Source of the DNA: JBFWVD01 sp050246915 | Lineage (GTDB): Bacteria; Actinomycetota; Acidimicrobiia; Acidimicrobiales; Ilumatobacteraceae | Direction of reading: 5' to 3' | Length of the DNA: 64,000 nucleotides | Assembly (NCBI GenBank): GCA_050246915.1 | Contig: JBFWVD010000005.1 | Coordinates: forward strand, 76,954-140,953 | The notes under the pieces: generated by a model | Told to the model about the DNA's origin: nothing | The model's input: the letters and a program-made list of their open reading frames with translations, nothing else | Database searches by the model: none | Shown: in pieces, positions 57,483-64,000 of the stretch | Layout: each line of letters opens with the position of its first letter | How positions within the stretch are numbered: the stretch's first letter is position 1 | Position numbers and translations under genes: made by a program

Positions 57483-58733
57483 TCATGTCGCCAACACCGG
57501 CTCGGCTGCCGGTTGACCGTCGAATGTCATCTCGGTCATGGCCCACGGGGCGCCGTAGCGGCCCAACTTCTCGAGGAACGGCACCGCATCGAACGCCTCA
57601 GGGCCCAGCACGCCAGCCCCGGACCACGCGCCCTCGGCGAGCAACTCCATGGCGATCACCGGGTTGATGGCCGTTTGCCACACCACCGCCTGATGTCCGT
57701 AGTCGGCCATGACCGTCTCGTTGTCCACGACGTGGTGCAGATAGGTGGAACGCGGGCGCCCATCGAGTCCGACACCGCGCACCCACGTGCCGGCGCACGT
57801 CTTGCCCGTCATCAGGTGCCCGAGGCCAGCGGGGTTGGGCAGCACCGCAGCCACGAGGTCGCGAGGTGACACGAGCTGATCGCGGACCAGTACAGGGTCT
57901 TTCGAGTCGAGACCCAAGCGATGCAAGAACTGGAGCACGTCGATGAAGTCCTGCCCCAGCCCGTACTTGAACGTGACCCGCTCGCAGGTCAACCAGCGAG
58001 GCATGAGGAGCACTTCCTCGTGCTCTACGTTGACGCACTCGACCGGGCCGATGCCGGCGGGGAAGTGGAACACCTCGGGCTCGGAGAACGGCGCAGTCGT
58101 GAACCATCCGCGTTCGCGCTCCCAGATGATGGGCGGGTTCAGGCACTCCTCGATCGTGGTCCAGATGCTGAACGTCGGAGCGAAGCTGTAGCCCTCGATC
58201 CGCAGGTTCGAGCCGTCACGAACGCCGATCTCGTGCACTTCGGAGAACAGATGATCGGCGGCGTATCGGGCGAACACATCCGACAACCCCGACTCGACGC
58301 CCATGCCGACGAGGGCCAGTTGTCCACGCTCGGCCCACTGGTCGGCCACGGCGAACTGGGCATCGCCGAGTTTCACGCCCGGGACCTCGAAGGGTCGATC
58401 GGGATGCGGTTCGCTCATGTGCATCGCCATGTCGATGTAGGTGCACCCCGACGCGGCGGCCGCGTCGAAGATCGGCGGGTTCATCCGCGGGTCGCAGGCA
58501 TTCATGATCACGTCGATGCGGTGCTCGCGGGCGAGGCGCACGATGTCGTCAGGATCGCTGGCGTCGACCATGGCCGCCGAGAAGCGGCCAGGGTCCTCGA
58601 GCGAGCGAACAGTTCGTTGGGCGCGGGCGACGTCGAGGTCGGCGAGCACGAGGTGCTCGAAGAACGATCTTCGAGCAGCGATGGCGGCGATCGACGCACC
58701 CACTCCGCCGGCTCCGACGACGAGAATGCGCAT
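57483..58733 (-). CDS. Saccharopine dehydrogenase family protein
   Basis: 416 residues. NAD(P) motif MRILVVGAGGVGASIAAIAA at the very start, LADLDVARAQR for the ribose-binding acid, and NACDPRMNPPIFDAAAASG, TYIDMAMHMSEP as in saccharopine dehydrogenase/reductase-like proteins. It may act in lysine breakdown or on a related amino-dicarboxylate; the exact substrate is open. ATG at 58733, 6 nt behind a TAACGT box; a perfect 16-bp palindrome lies directly upstream of that box, suggesting repressor control. Confidence 0.83.
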   Translation of the reverse strand: MRILVVGAGGVGASIAAIAARRSFFEHLVLADLDVARAQRTVRSLEDPGRFSAAMVDASDPDDIVRLAREHRIDVIMNACDPRMNPPIFDAAAASGCTYIDMAMHMSEPHPDRPFEVPGVKLGDAQFAVADQWAERGQLALVGMGVESGLSDVFARYAADHLFSEVHEIGVRDGSNLRIEGYSFAPTFSIWTTIEECLNPPIIWERERGWFTTAPFSEPEVFHFPAGIGPVECVNVEHEEVLLMPRWLTCERVTFKYGLGQDFIDVLQFLHRLGLDSKDPVLVRDQLVSPRDLVAAVLPNPAGLGHLMTGKTCAGTWVRGVGLDGRPRSTYLHHVVDNETVMADYGHQAVVWQTAINPVIAMELLAEGAWSGAGVLGPEAFDAVPFLEKLGRYGAPWAMTEMTFDGQPAAEPVLAT

Positions 58734-58739
58734 GGGACG

Positions 58740-58745
58740 ACGTTA
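58740..58745 (-). promoter_or_regulatory. -10 box of the saccharopine-dehydrogenase-like gene
   Basis: TAACGT on the minus strand, 6 nt before the ATG. The palindrome at 58750-58765 begins 4 bp upstream of it. Confidence 0.5.
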
Positions 58746-58749
58746 CAGC

Positions 58750-58765
58750 CTGACTGATCAGTCAG
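58750..58765. promoter_or_regulatory. Perfect 16-bp palindromic operator
   Basis: ctgactgatcagtcag, located in the -35 to -10 area of the saccharopine-dehydrogenase-like gene. Size and symmetry fit a TetR- or GntR-type repressor site. No regulator gene lies nearby. Confidence 0.65.
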
Positions 58766-58841
58766 CGAGGACCGGATCGTCAGGATGTGCGCGAAAGCAC
58801 GATGTTGTCGATCCAGCGGCCGTGGGGGCCTTGCGGGACCC

Positions 58842-59429
58842 TCAGCGCCGGGCGAAAGCGCTGGCTCGCACGCCCTTGACGCCGCCGTCGGCGTAGGCGA
58901 ACACCCGGCGCTCGGCCCCCATGGGAACCAGGCGGGCGATGCGGCGAGCCAGGTAGGCGCTGAACCAGCCGCGGTAGCGCTGCTGCAGACCAGGGAGCAG
59001 CCAGTCGGAGCCACTCACCTGATGGCGGCACAACTCGGTGCCACAGGTGCAGTCGAACTCGTCGTAATCCTGGGAGTCGGTCATGGCGTAGTCGAAGGTG
59101 ATCTCTTCGCCTTCGGTGATGTCCCGCATGGCCACCAACATCACACTGCCCACGATGCCGCAGTTCGGATCGCAACTGTGGTTGACACTGAACCCGACGG
59201 CATCGCCATCGACCGTCTCGGGCCCGACGAGGAACAGATCGTCATCGATCTGGAGGGAGCGGCTGCGCTGCACCGGTGTGAGCTTGTCAATGGCGACACG
59301 GTCGGCCACGGTGCCGCCGAAAACGGCGACGGTCTCACCGGAGCGGATGGGAGCCACTGCGAACACGCCCTCACGCGAGGGCGACACAGTTCGGGCTTCG
59401 GCCTTCGTTGCGACGTAGTTCACCAACAT
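58842..59429 (-). CDS. SET-domain protein with post-SET cysteines
   Basis: 195 residues. The SET core is seen as GVFAVAPIRSGETVAVFGG, GFSVNHSCDPNCGI (the NHSCxPN motif), EGEEITFDYAM (the catalytic FDY), and a Cys cluster DCTCGTELCR that fits a post-SET zinc site. SET enzymes methylate lysine using S-adenosylmethionine; in bacteria their targets are rarely known. ATG at 59429 with a strong GGAAGGGGG upstream. The leader region holds inverted-repeat sites (59484-59544). The gene lies between the saccharopine-dehydrogenase-like gene and the amidase gene, all on the minus strand. Confidence 0.85.
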   Translation of the reverse strand: MLVNYVATKAEARTVSPSREGVFAVAPIRSGETVAVFGGTVADRVAIDKLTPVQRSRSLQIDDDLFLVGPETVDGDAVGFSVNHSCDPNCGIVGSVMLVAMRDITEGEEITFDYAMTDSQDYDEFDCTCGTELCRHQVSGSDWLLPGLQQRYRGWFSAYLARRIARLVPMGAERRVFAYADGGVKGVRASAFARR

Positions 59430-59483
59430 GTCGAAACCCCCTTCCGCGGAACTCTGCGCTGAGCCAGCGGCTAGCCGGCGAAG

Positions 59484-59504
59484 TCTGCCGACAAATACGG
59501 CAGA
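59484..59504. promoter_or_regulatory. Inverted repeat upstream of the SET gene
   Basis: Perfect 7-nt arms (tctgccg / cggcaga) with a 7-nt centre. Could be an operator for the SET gene or a weak terminator of the amidase gene that ends at 59623. Confidence 0.5.
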
Positions 59505-59514
59505 TGTCTACTTA

Positions 59515-59544
59515 CTGATGCGTCAGCACGAACTGATCCGTCAG
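59515..59544. promoter_or_regulatory. Twin CTGATsCGTCAG sites upstream of the SET gene
   Basis: Two 12-bp near-palindromes, 59515-59526 and 59533-59544, start 18 bp apart. They share CTGA...TCAG ends with the 16-bp palindrome at 58750. Probable binding sites for a dimeric regulator acting about 90-115 bp before the SET start. Confidence 0.5.
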
Positions 59545-59622
59545 CCAGTAAGAACCAACGGACACAAGGACATTCGGCGCGACCGATGCCAGAGATGAGG
59601 CAGCGATGGAGGATCGGTTCCG

Positions 59623-61251
59623 TCACGGGTCGATCGGCGCGGTCGACAGCGCTTGGGCGATGGCGATCGGGGCCGCAGTGGTGCGGCCGACGGAGGACCC
59701 GAAGAACGGAACGGAACCGAACGAGAACACCCCACCGTCGGCGGCGAGTAGGTGGTAGCCGGTGCCCTCGGGGCTCGCCATCATCGCCATGGCCGGACGC
59801 TGCCACGGGATCGGGCCACCTCCGAGCGATCCCCAGAACGCGGCGTCGCCGAAGCAGAACACGCCGCCGTCGCGACCGAGGATCCAATACCCGGCACCGG
59901 TCGGCGTCGGGGCGATGTCGACCACCTGCGTGCGGATGCCCAGCCCCGGCACCGACCCGTAGTACTGAGCGTCGCCGAAGCAGAACACCCCGCCGTCGAG
60001 GCCGAGGATCCAGTAGCCCCGTCCGCTCGGTGTGGGGCGGATGCGCAGCGCGGTGTTGCGCACCCCGATGGCGGTGAGGGAACCGAGATCGGGGACGCCG
60101 ACGGGCACGATGCCGCCGTCGGCGGTACACACCCAGTAGCCCGAACCGTCCGGCGCCACGGCGAGGTCCACCGCTCTGGCTGTCGTCTTGCCGACCGCGG
60201 ACCCCCGGAACGCCGCCGACCCGAATGCGAACACTCCACCGTCGGGGCCGAGCGCGTAGTAGCCGTCGGGATCGGGGGCCGCCGCGATGGCAACCGAGTT
60301 GCGCACACCGAAGCGGCGCGGGTCGCCGACGTCGCCGATGGCCCCGAAGGGCAACACGCTCCCGTCGCTGGTCAAGATGCGATAGCCGATGAGACCGCGG
60401 CGCAGTCGAGCGGCCACTGTCAACCGGAGTTGCGCGAGCTGTGGGTGGAAGGTGGCGCCCGGGCACGCGGTGGCCGCCAGATCACGATGGCCGACGATGT
60501 TGCCGAACGTGATCGTCGTCTGGTCGCCCACGCGCAGATAGGGATCGCTGCCCAGGGGGTCGATGCCCCGCGGTCCGGCCTTCCAAGCGATGAGGCGCAC
60601 CAGCGACTCGATGGCCTTGGGCGTCGGGTTCGCGTCAGTGAACGTGCCCAGCAGCGCGATGCCGCACGCGCCGGTGTTGTGGCCGAGGGTGTGAGCGCCG
60701 ATGACGAGGTTGCCCGACTGGTCCTCGCCGGAGTGCACCTCGCCAGGCGCGTAGTCGCGGGCCCAGCGACCTTCATAGATCGAACCGTTGTGATCGATGA
60801 GGAAGTGGTAACCGATGTCGGCGAAGTCACGACCCTCGGTGTGGAAGGCGTAGGCGGCTCGGACCTGGGCCGCAGGGTCGATCGGATCGTTGGGACCGGC
60901 GGTGTGGTGGATGACGAACTTGGTGAGCGGCGCAAACGAGCGAGGGATCGTGCGCAGCGATTCATCGGCGCCCCATTGGGCACGAGTGATGATCGGCGGG
61001 GGACTGACCGCGACGCGGGGGAGCCCGGCAGCGGTCAGCGCATCGGCGGATCTCAGCCCTGCCGCGACCAGGCCCGGTGCCGGCCACGGGTCCTCACCCA
61101 TGCCGTCCGACTCGAACAGATCCGACGGGGCGGGAAGTGCGGCGGCAGTGGGGCTGCGGCCGACGAGAGCCGCCACGCCGGCGGCGGCCGCTGTCGTAGC
61201 GGTGCCCGACAGGAACCGCCGTCGATCGAAGCTGTGGTCACACACGAGCAC
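59623..61251 (-). CDS. Tat-exported N-acetylmuramoyl-L-alanine amidase with GYW...DGGVF repeats
   Basis: 542 residues. The N-terminus DRRRFLSGTATTAAAAGVAA is a twin-arginine signal. Residues ~95-260 form an amidase-2/PGRP domain: KFVIHHTAG supplies the first zinc His, IGYHFLIDHNGSIYEGR follows, and GHRDLAATACPG supplies the second His and the Cys. From about residue 280 six repeats of the GRGYWILGLDGGVFCFGDAQ type run to the end. The enzyme should cut the stem peptide from peptidoglycan outside the cell; the repeats probably bind a wall or surface ligand. GTG start; a possible -10 box lies about 45 nt upstream. The same repeats occur in the protein at 41672. Confidence 0.88.
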   Translation of the reverse strand: MLVCDHSFDRRRFLSGTATTAAAAGVAALVGRSPTAAALPAPSDLFESDGMGEDPWPAPGLVAAGLRSADALTAAGLPRVAVSPPPIITRAQWGADESLRTIPRSFAPLTKFVIHHTAGPNDPIDPAAQVRAAYAFHTEGRDFADIGYHFLIDHNGSIYEGRWARDYAPGEVHSGEDQSGNLVIGAHTLGHNTGACGIALLGTFTDANPTPKAIESLVRLIAWKAGPRGIDPLGSDPYLRVGDQTTITFGNIVGHRDLAATACPGATFHPQLAQLRLTVAARLRRGLIGYRILTSDGSVLPFGAIGDVGDPRRFGVRNSVAIAAAPDPDGYYALGPDGGVFAFGSAAFRGSAVGKTTARAVDLAVAPDGSGYWVCTADGGIVPVGVPDLGSLTAIGVRNTALRIRPTPSGRGYWILGLDGGVFCFGDAQYYGSVPGLGIRTQVVDIAPTPTGAGYWILGRDGGVFCFGDAAFWGSLGGGPIPWQRPAMAMMASPEGTGYHLLAADGGVFSFGSVPFFGSSVGRTTAAPIAIAQALSTAPIDP

Positions 61252-61460
61252 CTCGCCACCCAGGGCCGCATCCCCGGCTCTTGGGGCCGGGACCCTAGTG
61301 ATGCTCCGGGACGCTGTGTCGTCGGCGCCCGAGGCCCCAGAGCGGTGATCCTGCGTTTTGCCTGGTCCTGCGGCTACCCTGGCAAGAGATTCGCGCCATC
61401 GTCGATGGTGCTCGGGTTCGCTTTCGTTCGCTGGCGGGCCCCAACCGAAAGTGAAACTCG

Positions 61461-62654
61461 ATGACCGTCACGTTCGACGCCCTCGGCGTTGCCGCCCCCC
61501 TGGTGGAGGCTCTGGCAGCAAAGGGCATCACCCACCCCTTCCCCATTCAGACGCTCACCATCGAAGACGCCATGGCCGGCCGGGATATCTGTGGCAAGGC
61601 CCAGACCGGCTCGGGCAAGACGCTGGCGTTCGGGCTGCCGGTGTTGTCCCGGTGCGAAGCCGCACAACCCAAGCGCCCCACCGCCATGGTGCTCGTGCCC
61701 ACTCGTGAGCTGGCACTACAGGTGTTCGAAGTGCTCGAGCCGCTGGGCGAGTCCATCGGTAAGCGCGTGGTCGCCGTCTACGGCGGAGCCAACATGGCCA
61801 AGCAGATCGCCGCGCTCAGCGAAGGGGCCGAAGTGGTGGTGGCCACCCCAGGGCGGCTCATCGATCTCGTCGATTCCAACGAGGTGAGCCTCAACGACGT
61901 GTCGATCGTGGTGCTCGACGAGGCCGACCGCATGGCCGACATGGGATTCCTCCCACAGGTCGAATGGCTGTTGCGCCACATCGGTCGTAGTCATCAGACG
62001 TTGCTGTTCTCGGCCACGCTCGACGGCGCCATCGATCACGTGGTGAAGACGTACCAGACCGACCCGGTGCGCCATGAGCTGACCAGCAAGACCGTGACCG
62101 TCGAAGAGATGGCCCATCGGTTCCTGCTCGTGCACGAGATGGACAAGGTGAAGGTGCTGGCCTCCATCGCCCGCAACAACGACCGTACCCTCGTGTTCGT
62201 GCGTACCAAGCGCGGTGCCGACCAGTTGGTGCGCAAGCTCGTGGACGAAGGCACCAAGGCCGCGGCGATCCACGGTGATCTCCGCCAGAAAGATCGCGAG
62301 CGGGCGCTGGCGGGGTTCACCGACGGCTCGATTCGCGTGCTCGTCGCCACCGACGTGGCGGCGCGAGGCATCCACATCGATGACATCGGCATCGTCGTGC
62401 ACTACGACCCGCCGGAAGATCACAAGGCCTATCTCCATCGCTCGGGCCGTACCGCTCGCGCCGGTGAGGCTGGTGTCGTGGTCAGCCTCGTGTTGTGGAA
62501 CGAGGAGCTGGAGATCCGTCGCCTGCAGAAGCGCATCGGTCTCAACCTTCCCCTCGTCACGGTGTTCTCCAACGACGCTCGATTGGCCGATCTGGCCGCT
62601 TGGGAGCCCGGACTCGAAGAGGGCATCGGCGCTGGGGCCAAACCCCGCGCCTAA
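61461..62654 (+). CDS. DEAD-box RNA helicase
   Basis: 397 residues. ATP-dependent RNA unwinding. All core motifs are present: Q motif (THPFPIQTLTI), I AQTGSGKT, Ia PTRELALQV, Ib TPGRLIDL, II VLDEADRM, III FSATLD, IV LVFVRTKRGAD, V VATDVAARGIHIDD and VI YLHRSGRTARAGEAG. The protein ends soon after the second RecA domain with no basic C-terminal arm, so it is a minimal helicase. ATG at 61461; a possible -10 box TACCCT lies about 85 nt upstream, leaving a leader of about 70 nt. Confidence 0.93.
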   Translation: MTVTFDALGVAAPLVEALAAKGITHPFPIQTLTIEDAMAGRDICGKAQTGSGKTLAFGLPVLSRCEAAQPKRPTAMVLVPTRELALQVFEVLEPLGESIGKRVVAVYGGANMAKQIAALSEGAEVVVATPGRLIDLVDSNEVSLNDVSIVVLDEADRMADMGFLPQVEWLLRHIGRSHQTLLFSATLDGAIDHVVKTYQTDPVRHELTSKTVTVEEMAHRFLLVHEMDKVKVLASIARNNDRTLVFVRTKRGADQLVRKLVDEGTKAAAIHGDLRQKDRERALAGFTDGSIRVLVATDVAARGIHIDDIGIVVHYDPPEDHKAYLHRSGRTARAGEAGVVVSLVLWNEELEIRRLQKRIGLNLPLVTVFSNDARLADLAAWEPGLEEGIGAGAKPRA

Positions 62655-62685
62655 ATCGCTTTGCTCAGCGGCCGATCGGGCCGAA

Positions 62686-62691
62686 TAGAGT
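62686..62691 (+). promoter_or_regulatory. -10 box of the metX riboswitch leader
   Basis: TAGAGT, about 13 bp before the first riboswitch stem; sets the start of transcription near 62698. Confidence 0.4.
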
Positions 62692-62703
62692 TGTACGTCA
62701 TAC

Positions 62704-62850
62704 GCATCAGGAGTGGCTCCTGTCAGCGTGCCCGGCTCGCCGGTCACGACGACCCGAGTCCGGCAACCGGGGATCGGACAACCCACGGTGCCTCCCAGTT
62801 CGCTGGGGATGTGGCCGGACACCCGGCAACAAAAACGACCTCCTGATACG
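62704..62850 (+). ncRNA. SAM riboswitch (SAM-I/SAM-IV clan) of metX
   Basis: The closing P1 helix pairs atcaggag (62706-62713) with ctcctgat (62840-62847). Inside lies the signature ggcaacc (62762-62768), whose acc(g)ggg pairs with ccc(ac)ggt of the following cacggtgcc, as P3 in SAM-I and SAM-IV RNAs. It sits in the leader of metX, a usual target of SAM control in methionine synthesis. The 5' P1 strand can also form a local hairpin (caggag-tgg-ctcctg), a possible switching partner. A 7-bp hairpin (62859-62865 with 62881-62887) near the ribosome-binding site may be the expression platform. Confidence 0.78.
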
Positions 62851-62919
62851 CAACCCGTCCGACCCAGACCAGCCCGATGAGGGTCGGTCGCACCAGGACC
62901 AGAGCGCAGGAGGTGTCGA

Positions 62920-64000
62920 GTGATCAAACCGTTGCCCGTCACTGGCGCTTGGCGTCCCGGCGACGATTCTGGGCATCGCCAGTTCCTGACCATCGCCGCG
63001 CAGCGGCCGCTCGCTCTCGAAGGCGGCGGGCAGCTGCGCGACGTGCAGATCGCGTACGAGACGTGGGGTCAGCTCGACGCCGACGGCTCCAACGCGGTGC
63101 TGATCTGCCATGCGTGGACCGGCGACAGCCACGTCCTGGGCCATGTCGGTCGTGGTCATCCGTCCGGGGGGTGGTGGGAAGGGGTCGTCGGTCCCGGCTT
63201 GGCCATCGACACTGATCGGTGTTTCGTGGTGTGCGCCAACGTGCTCGGCGGCTGTCAGGGCTCCACCGGTCCGGCGTCGCCCGATCCGATCGACGGCCGT
63301 CCCTACGGCAGCCGCTTTCCAGTGGTGACCATCCGTGACATGGTGCGCGTTCAAGCCGCGCTGGCCGATCATCTCGGGGTCGAGCAGTGGGCGAGTGTGG
63401 TCGGTGGTTCGATGGGGGGGATGCAGGCGCTCGAATGGGCGGTGGCCTATCCGCATCGTGTGCGCTCGCTCATCGTCATTGCGTCGTGCGCTCAATCGTC
63501 GGCGCAGCAGATAGCGCTCGGTGCCGTCGGTCGGCGGGCCATCGCCATGGACCCGCGGTGGCGAGGCGGCGACTACTACGACGCTGACCCCGGTGATGGT
63601 CCGCATGAAGGCCTCATCGTGGCCCGTGAGCTCGCGCAGATCATGTTCCGCTCCGATGATGTGTTCACCGCGCGGTTCGGTCGTGAGTTCGCTGACCAAC
63701 AAGAGGGCTTCGGTCTGTGGCAGCGCTTCGAGATCGAGCGCTACCTCGATCATCACGGCGTGAAGCTCGTGCGCCGCTTCGACGCCAACAGCTATCTGAT
63801 CATCGGCAAGGCGATGGATCTCCACGACATCGGTCGTGGACGCGGCGGTGTGGACGCTGCGCTGTCCCGTGTCCGGTGTCCGGTGCGCACCGTCGGCATC
63901 TCGAGCGACGTGCTCTATCCGACGTATCAACAGATCGAGATCACCGAGCGGCTGCAACGCCTCGGCGGGTCGAGCGACTACGTCGAGAGATCGGAAGAGC
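62920..64000 (+). CDS. metX: Homoserine O-acetyltransferase, 3' end cut by window edge
   Basis: About 356 genuine residues are visible. Acetylates homoserine for methionine synthesis. GTG start with GCAGGAGGTG just upstream. Alpha/beta-hydrolase marks: YETWGQLDADGSNAVLICHA, HVGRGHPSGGWWEGVVGPG, GCQGSTGPASPDP, and the nucleophile elbow VVGGSMGGMQALEWA with Ser164; Asp330 (GISSDVLYP) is the acid. The catalytic His (usually GHD) lies beyond the window. After ...SDYVE the bases 63988-64000 are the Illumina adapter start, not the expected continuation, so the last ~4 codons should not be trusted. Controlled by the SAM riboswitch just upstream. Confidence 0.93.
   Translation, partial: MIKPLPVTGAWRPGDDSGHRQFLTIAAQRPLALEGGGQLRDVQIAYETWGQLDADGSNAVLICHAWTGDSHVLGHVGRGHPSGGWWEGVVGPGLAIDTDRCFVVCANVLGGCQGSTGPASPDPIDGRPYGSRFPVVTIRDMVRVQAALADHLGVEQWASVVGGSMGGMQALEWAVAYPHRVRSLIVIASCAQSSAQQIALGAVGRRAIAMDPRWRGGDYYDADPGDGPHEGLIVARELAQIMFRSDDVFTARFGREFADQQEGFGLWQRFEIERYLDHHGVKLVRRFDANSYLIIGKAMDLHDIGRGRGGVDAALSRVRCPVRTVGISSDVLYPTYQQIEITERLQRLGGSSDYVERSEE
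63988..64000 (+). other. Illumina adapter sequence at the window end
   Basis: agatcggaagagc is identical to the first 13 bases of the common Illumina TruSeq adapter. It begins exactly where the MetX protein should continue after YVE, so it is probably untrimmed adapter at a contig end. Confidence 0.88.

Noticed and set aside
59752..61464. 570-residue plus-strand frame opposite the amidase
   Set aside because: Antisense shadow; composition is Arg/His/Gly-rich and the minus strand has Tat signal, zinc ligands and repeats.

Overview
The window is 64 kb of GC-rich, densely coding chromosomal DNA from an actinobacterium, most likely of the class Acidimicrobiia. That placement is an inference from several features: an actinobacterial order of housekeeping blocks (tig-clpP-clpX-folC-ndk, mreBCD-mrdA-rodA, a radical-SAM pair, RNase E/G, rplU-rpmA, obgE-proB); family types common in actinobacteria (DUF2630, DUF4395, polyphosphate glucokinase, an Rv2466c-like protein); exported proteins built from GYW...DGGVF repeats; and many start codons that sit 6-10 nt after a TANNNT box, as leaderless actinobacterial transcripts do. 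I see no prophage, insertion sequence, CRISPR array or rRNA.

Layout. 1-9.5 kb: a giant DUF4132 protein cut by the left edge, tRNA-Gly(TCC), a secreted 5'-nucleotidase, a membrane-anchored unknown, tRNA-Pro(TGG), a putative zinc-protease lipoprotein and a small conserved unknown. 9.5-28.1 kb: trigger factor and ClpP-ClpX (protein folding and turnover), FolC, a DUF559-type gene bracketed by large palindromes, Ndk, the rod-shape/elongasome operon mreB-mreC-mreD-mrdA-rodA, two radical-SAM family genes, RNase E/G, and ribosomal proteins bL21 and bL27 with a strong terminator. 28.3-39.0 kb: an accessory block between rpmA and obgE with a dNTPase, a TadE-TadE-TadG operon whose first protein carries a serine tail of about 275 residues, and two convergent paralogous large membrane proteins (GT-C/YfhO-like) whose stop codons touch. 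39.0-48 kb: ObgE, ProB, a palindrome cluster, a secreted repeat protein, MurJ, a MoxR ATPase with its VWA partner, and a histidine phosphatase. 48-62.6 kb: GMC oxidoreductase, DUF2630, Pgi, polyphosphate glucokinase, a lycopene-cyclase-like flavoprotein, a GNAT-DsbA fusion divergent from a zinc dehydrogenase across 15-bp iterons, SURF1, DUF4395, a saccharopine-dehydrogenase-like protein, a SET-domain protein, a Tat-exported amidase and a DEAD-box helicase. 62.6-64 kb: a SAM riboswitch in front of metX, which runs off the right edge; its last 13 bases are the Illumina adapter sequence, so the contig end is probably an artefact.

The most promising candidate for something undescribed is the 29.7-39.0 kb block: an exported, Tyr-Phe-Pro punctuated poly-serine TadE protein encoded beside two GT-C-like membrane proteins, which suggests (without proof) a glycosylated cell-surface or pilus system. 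The second is a palindrome family around the DUF559-type gene at 14.4-15.5 kb, with a decayed third copy at 28.2 kb.
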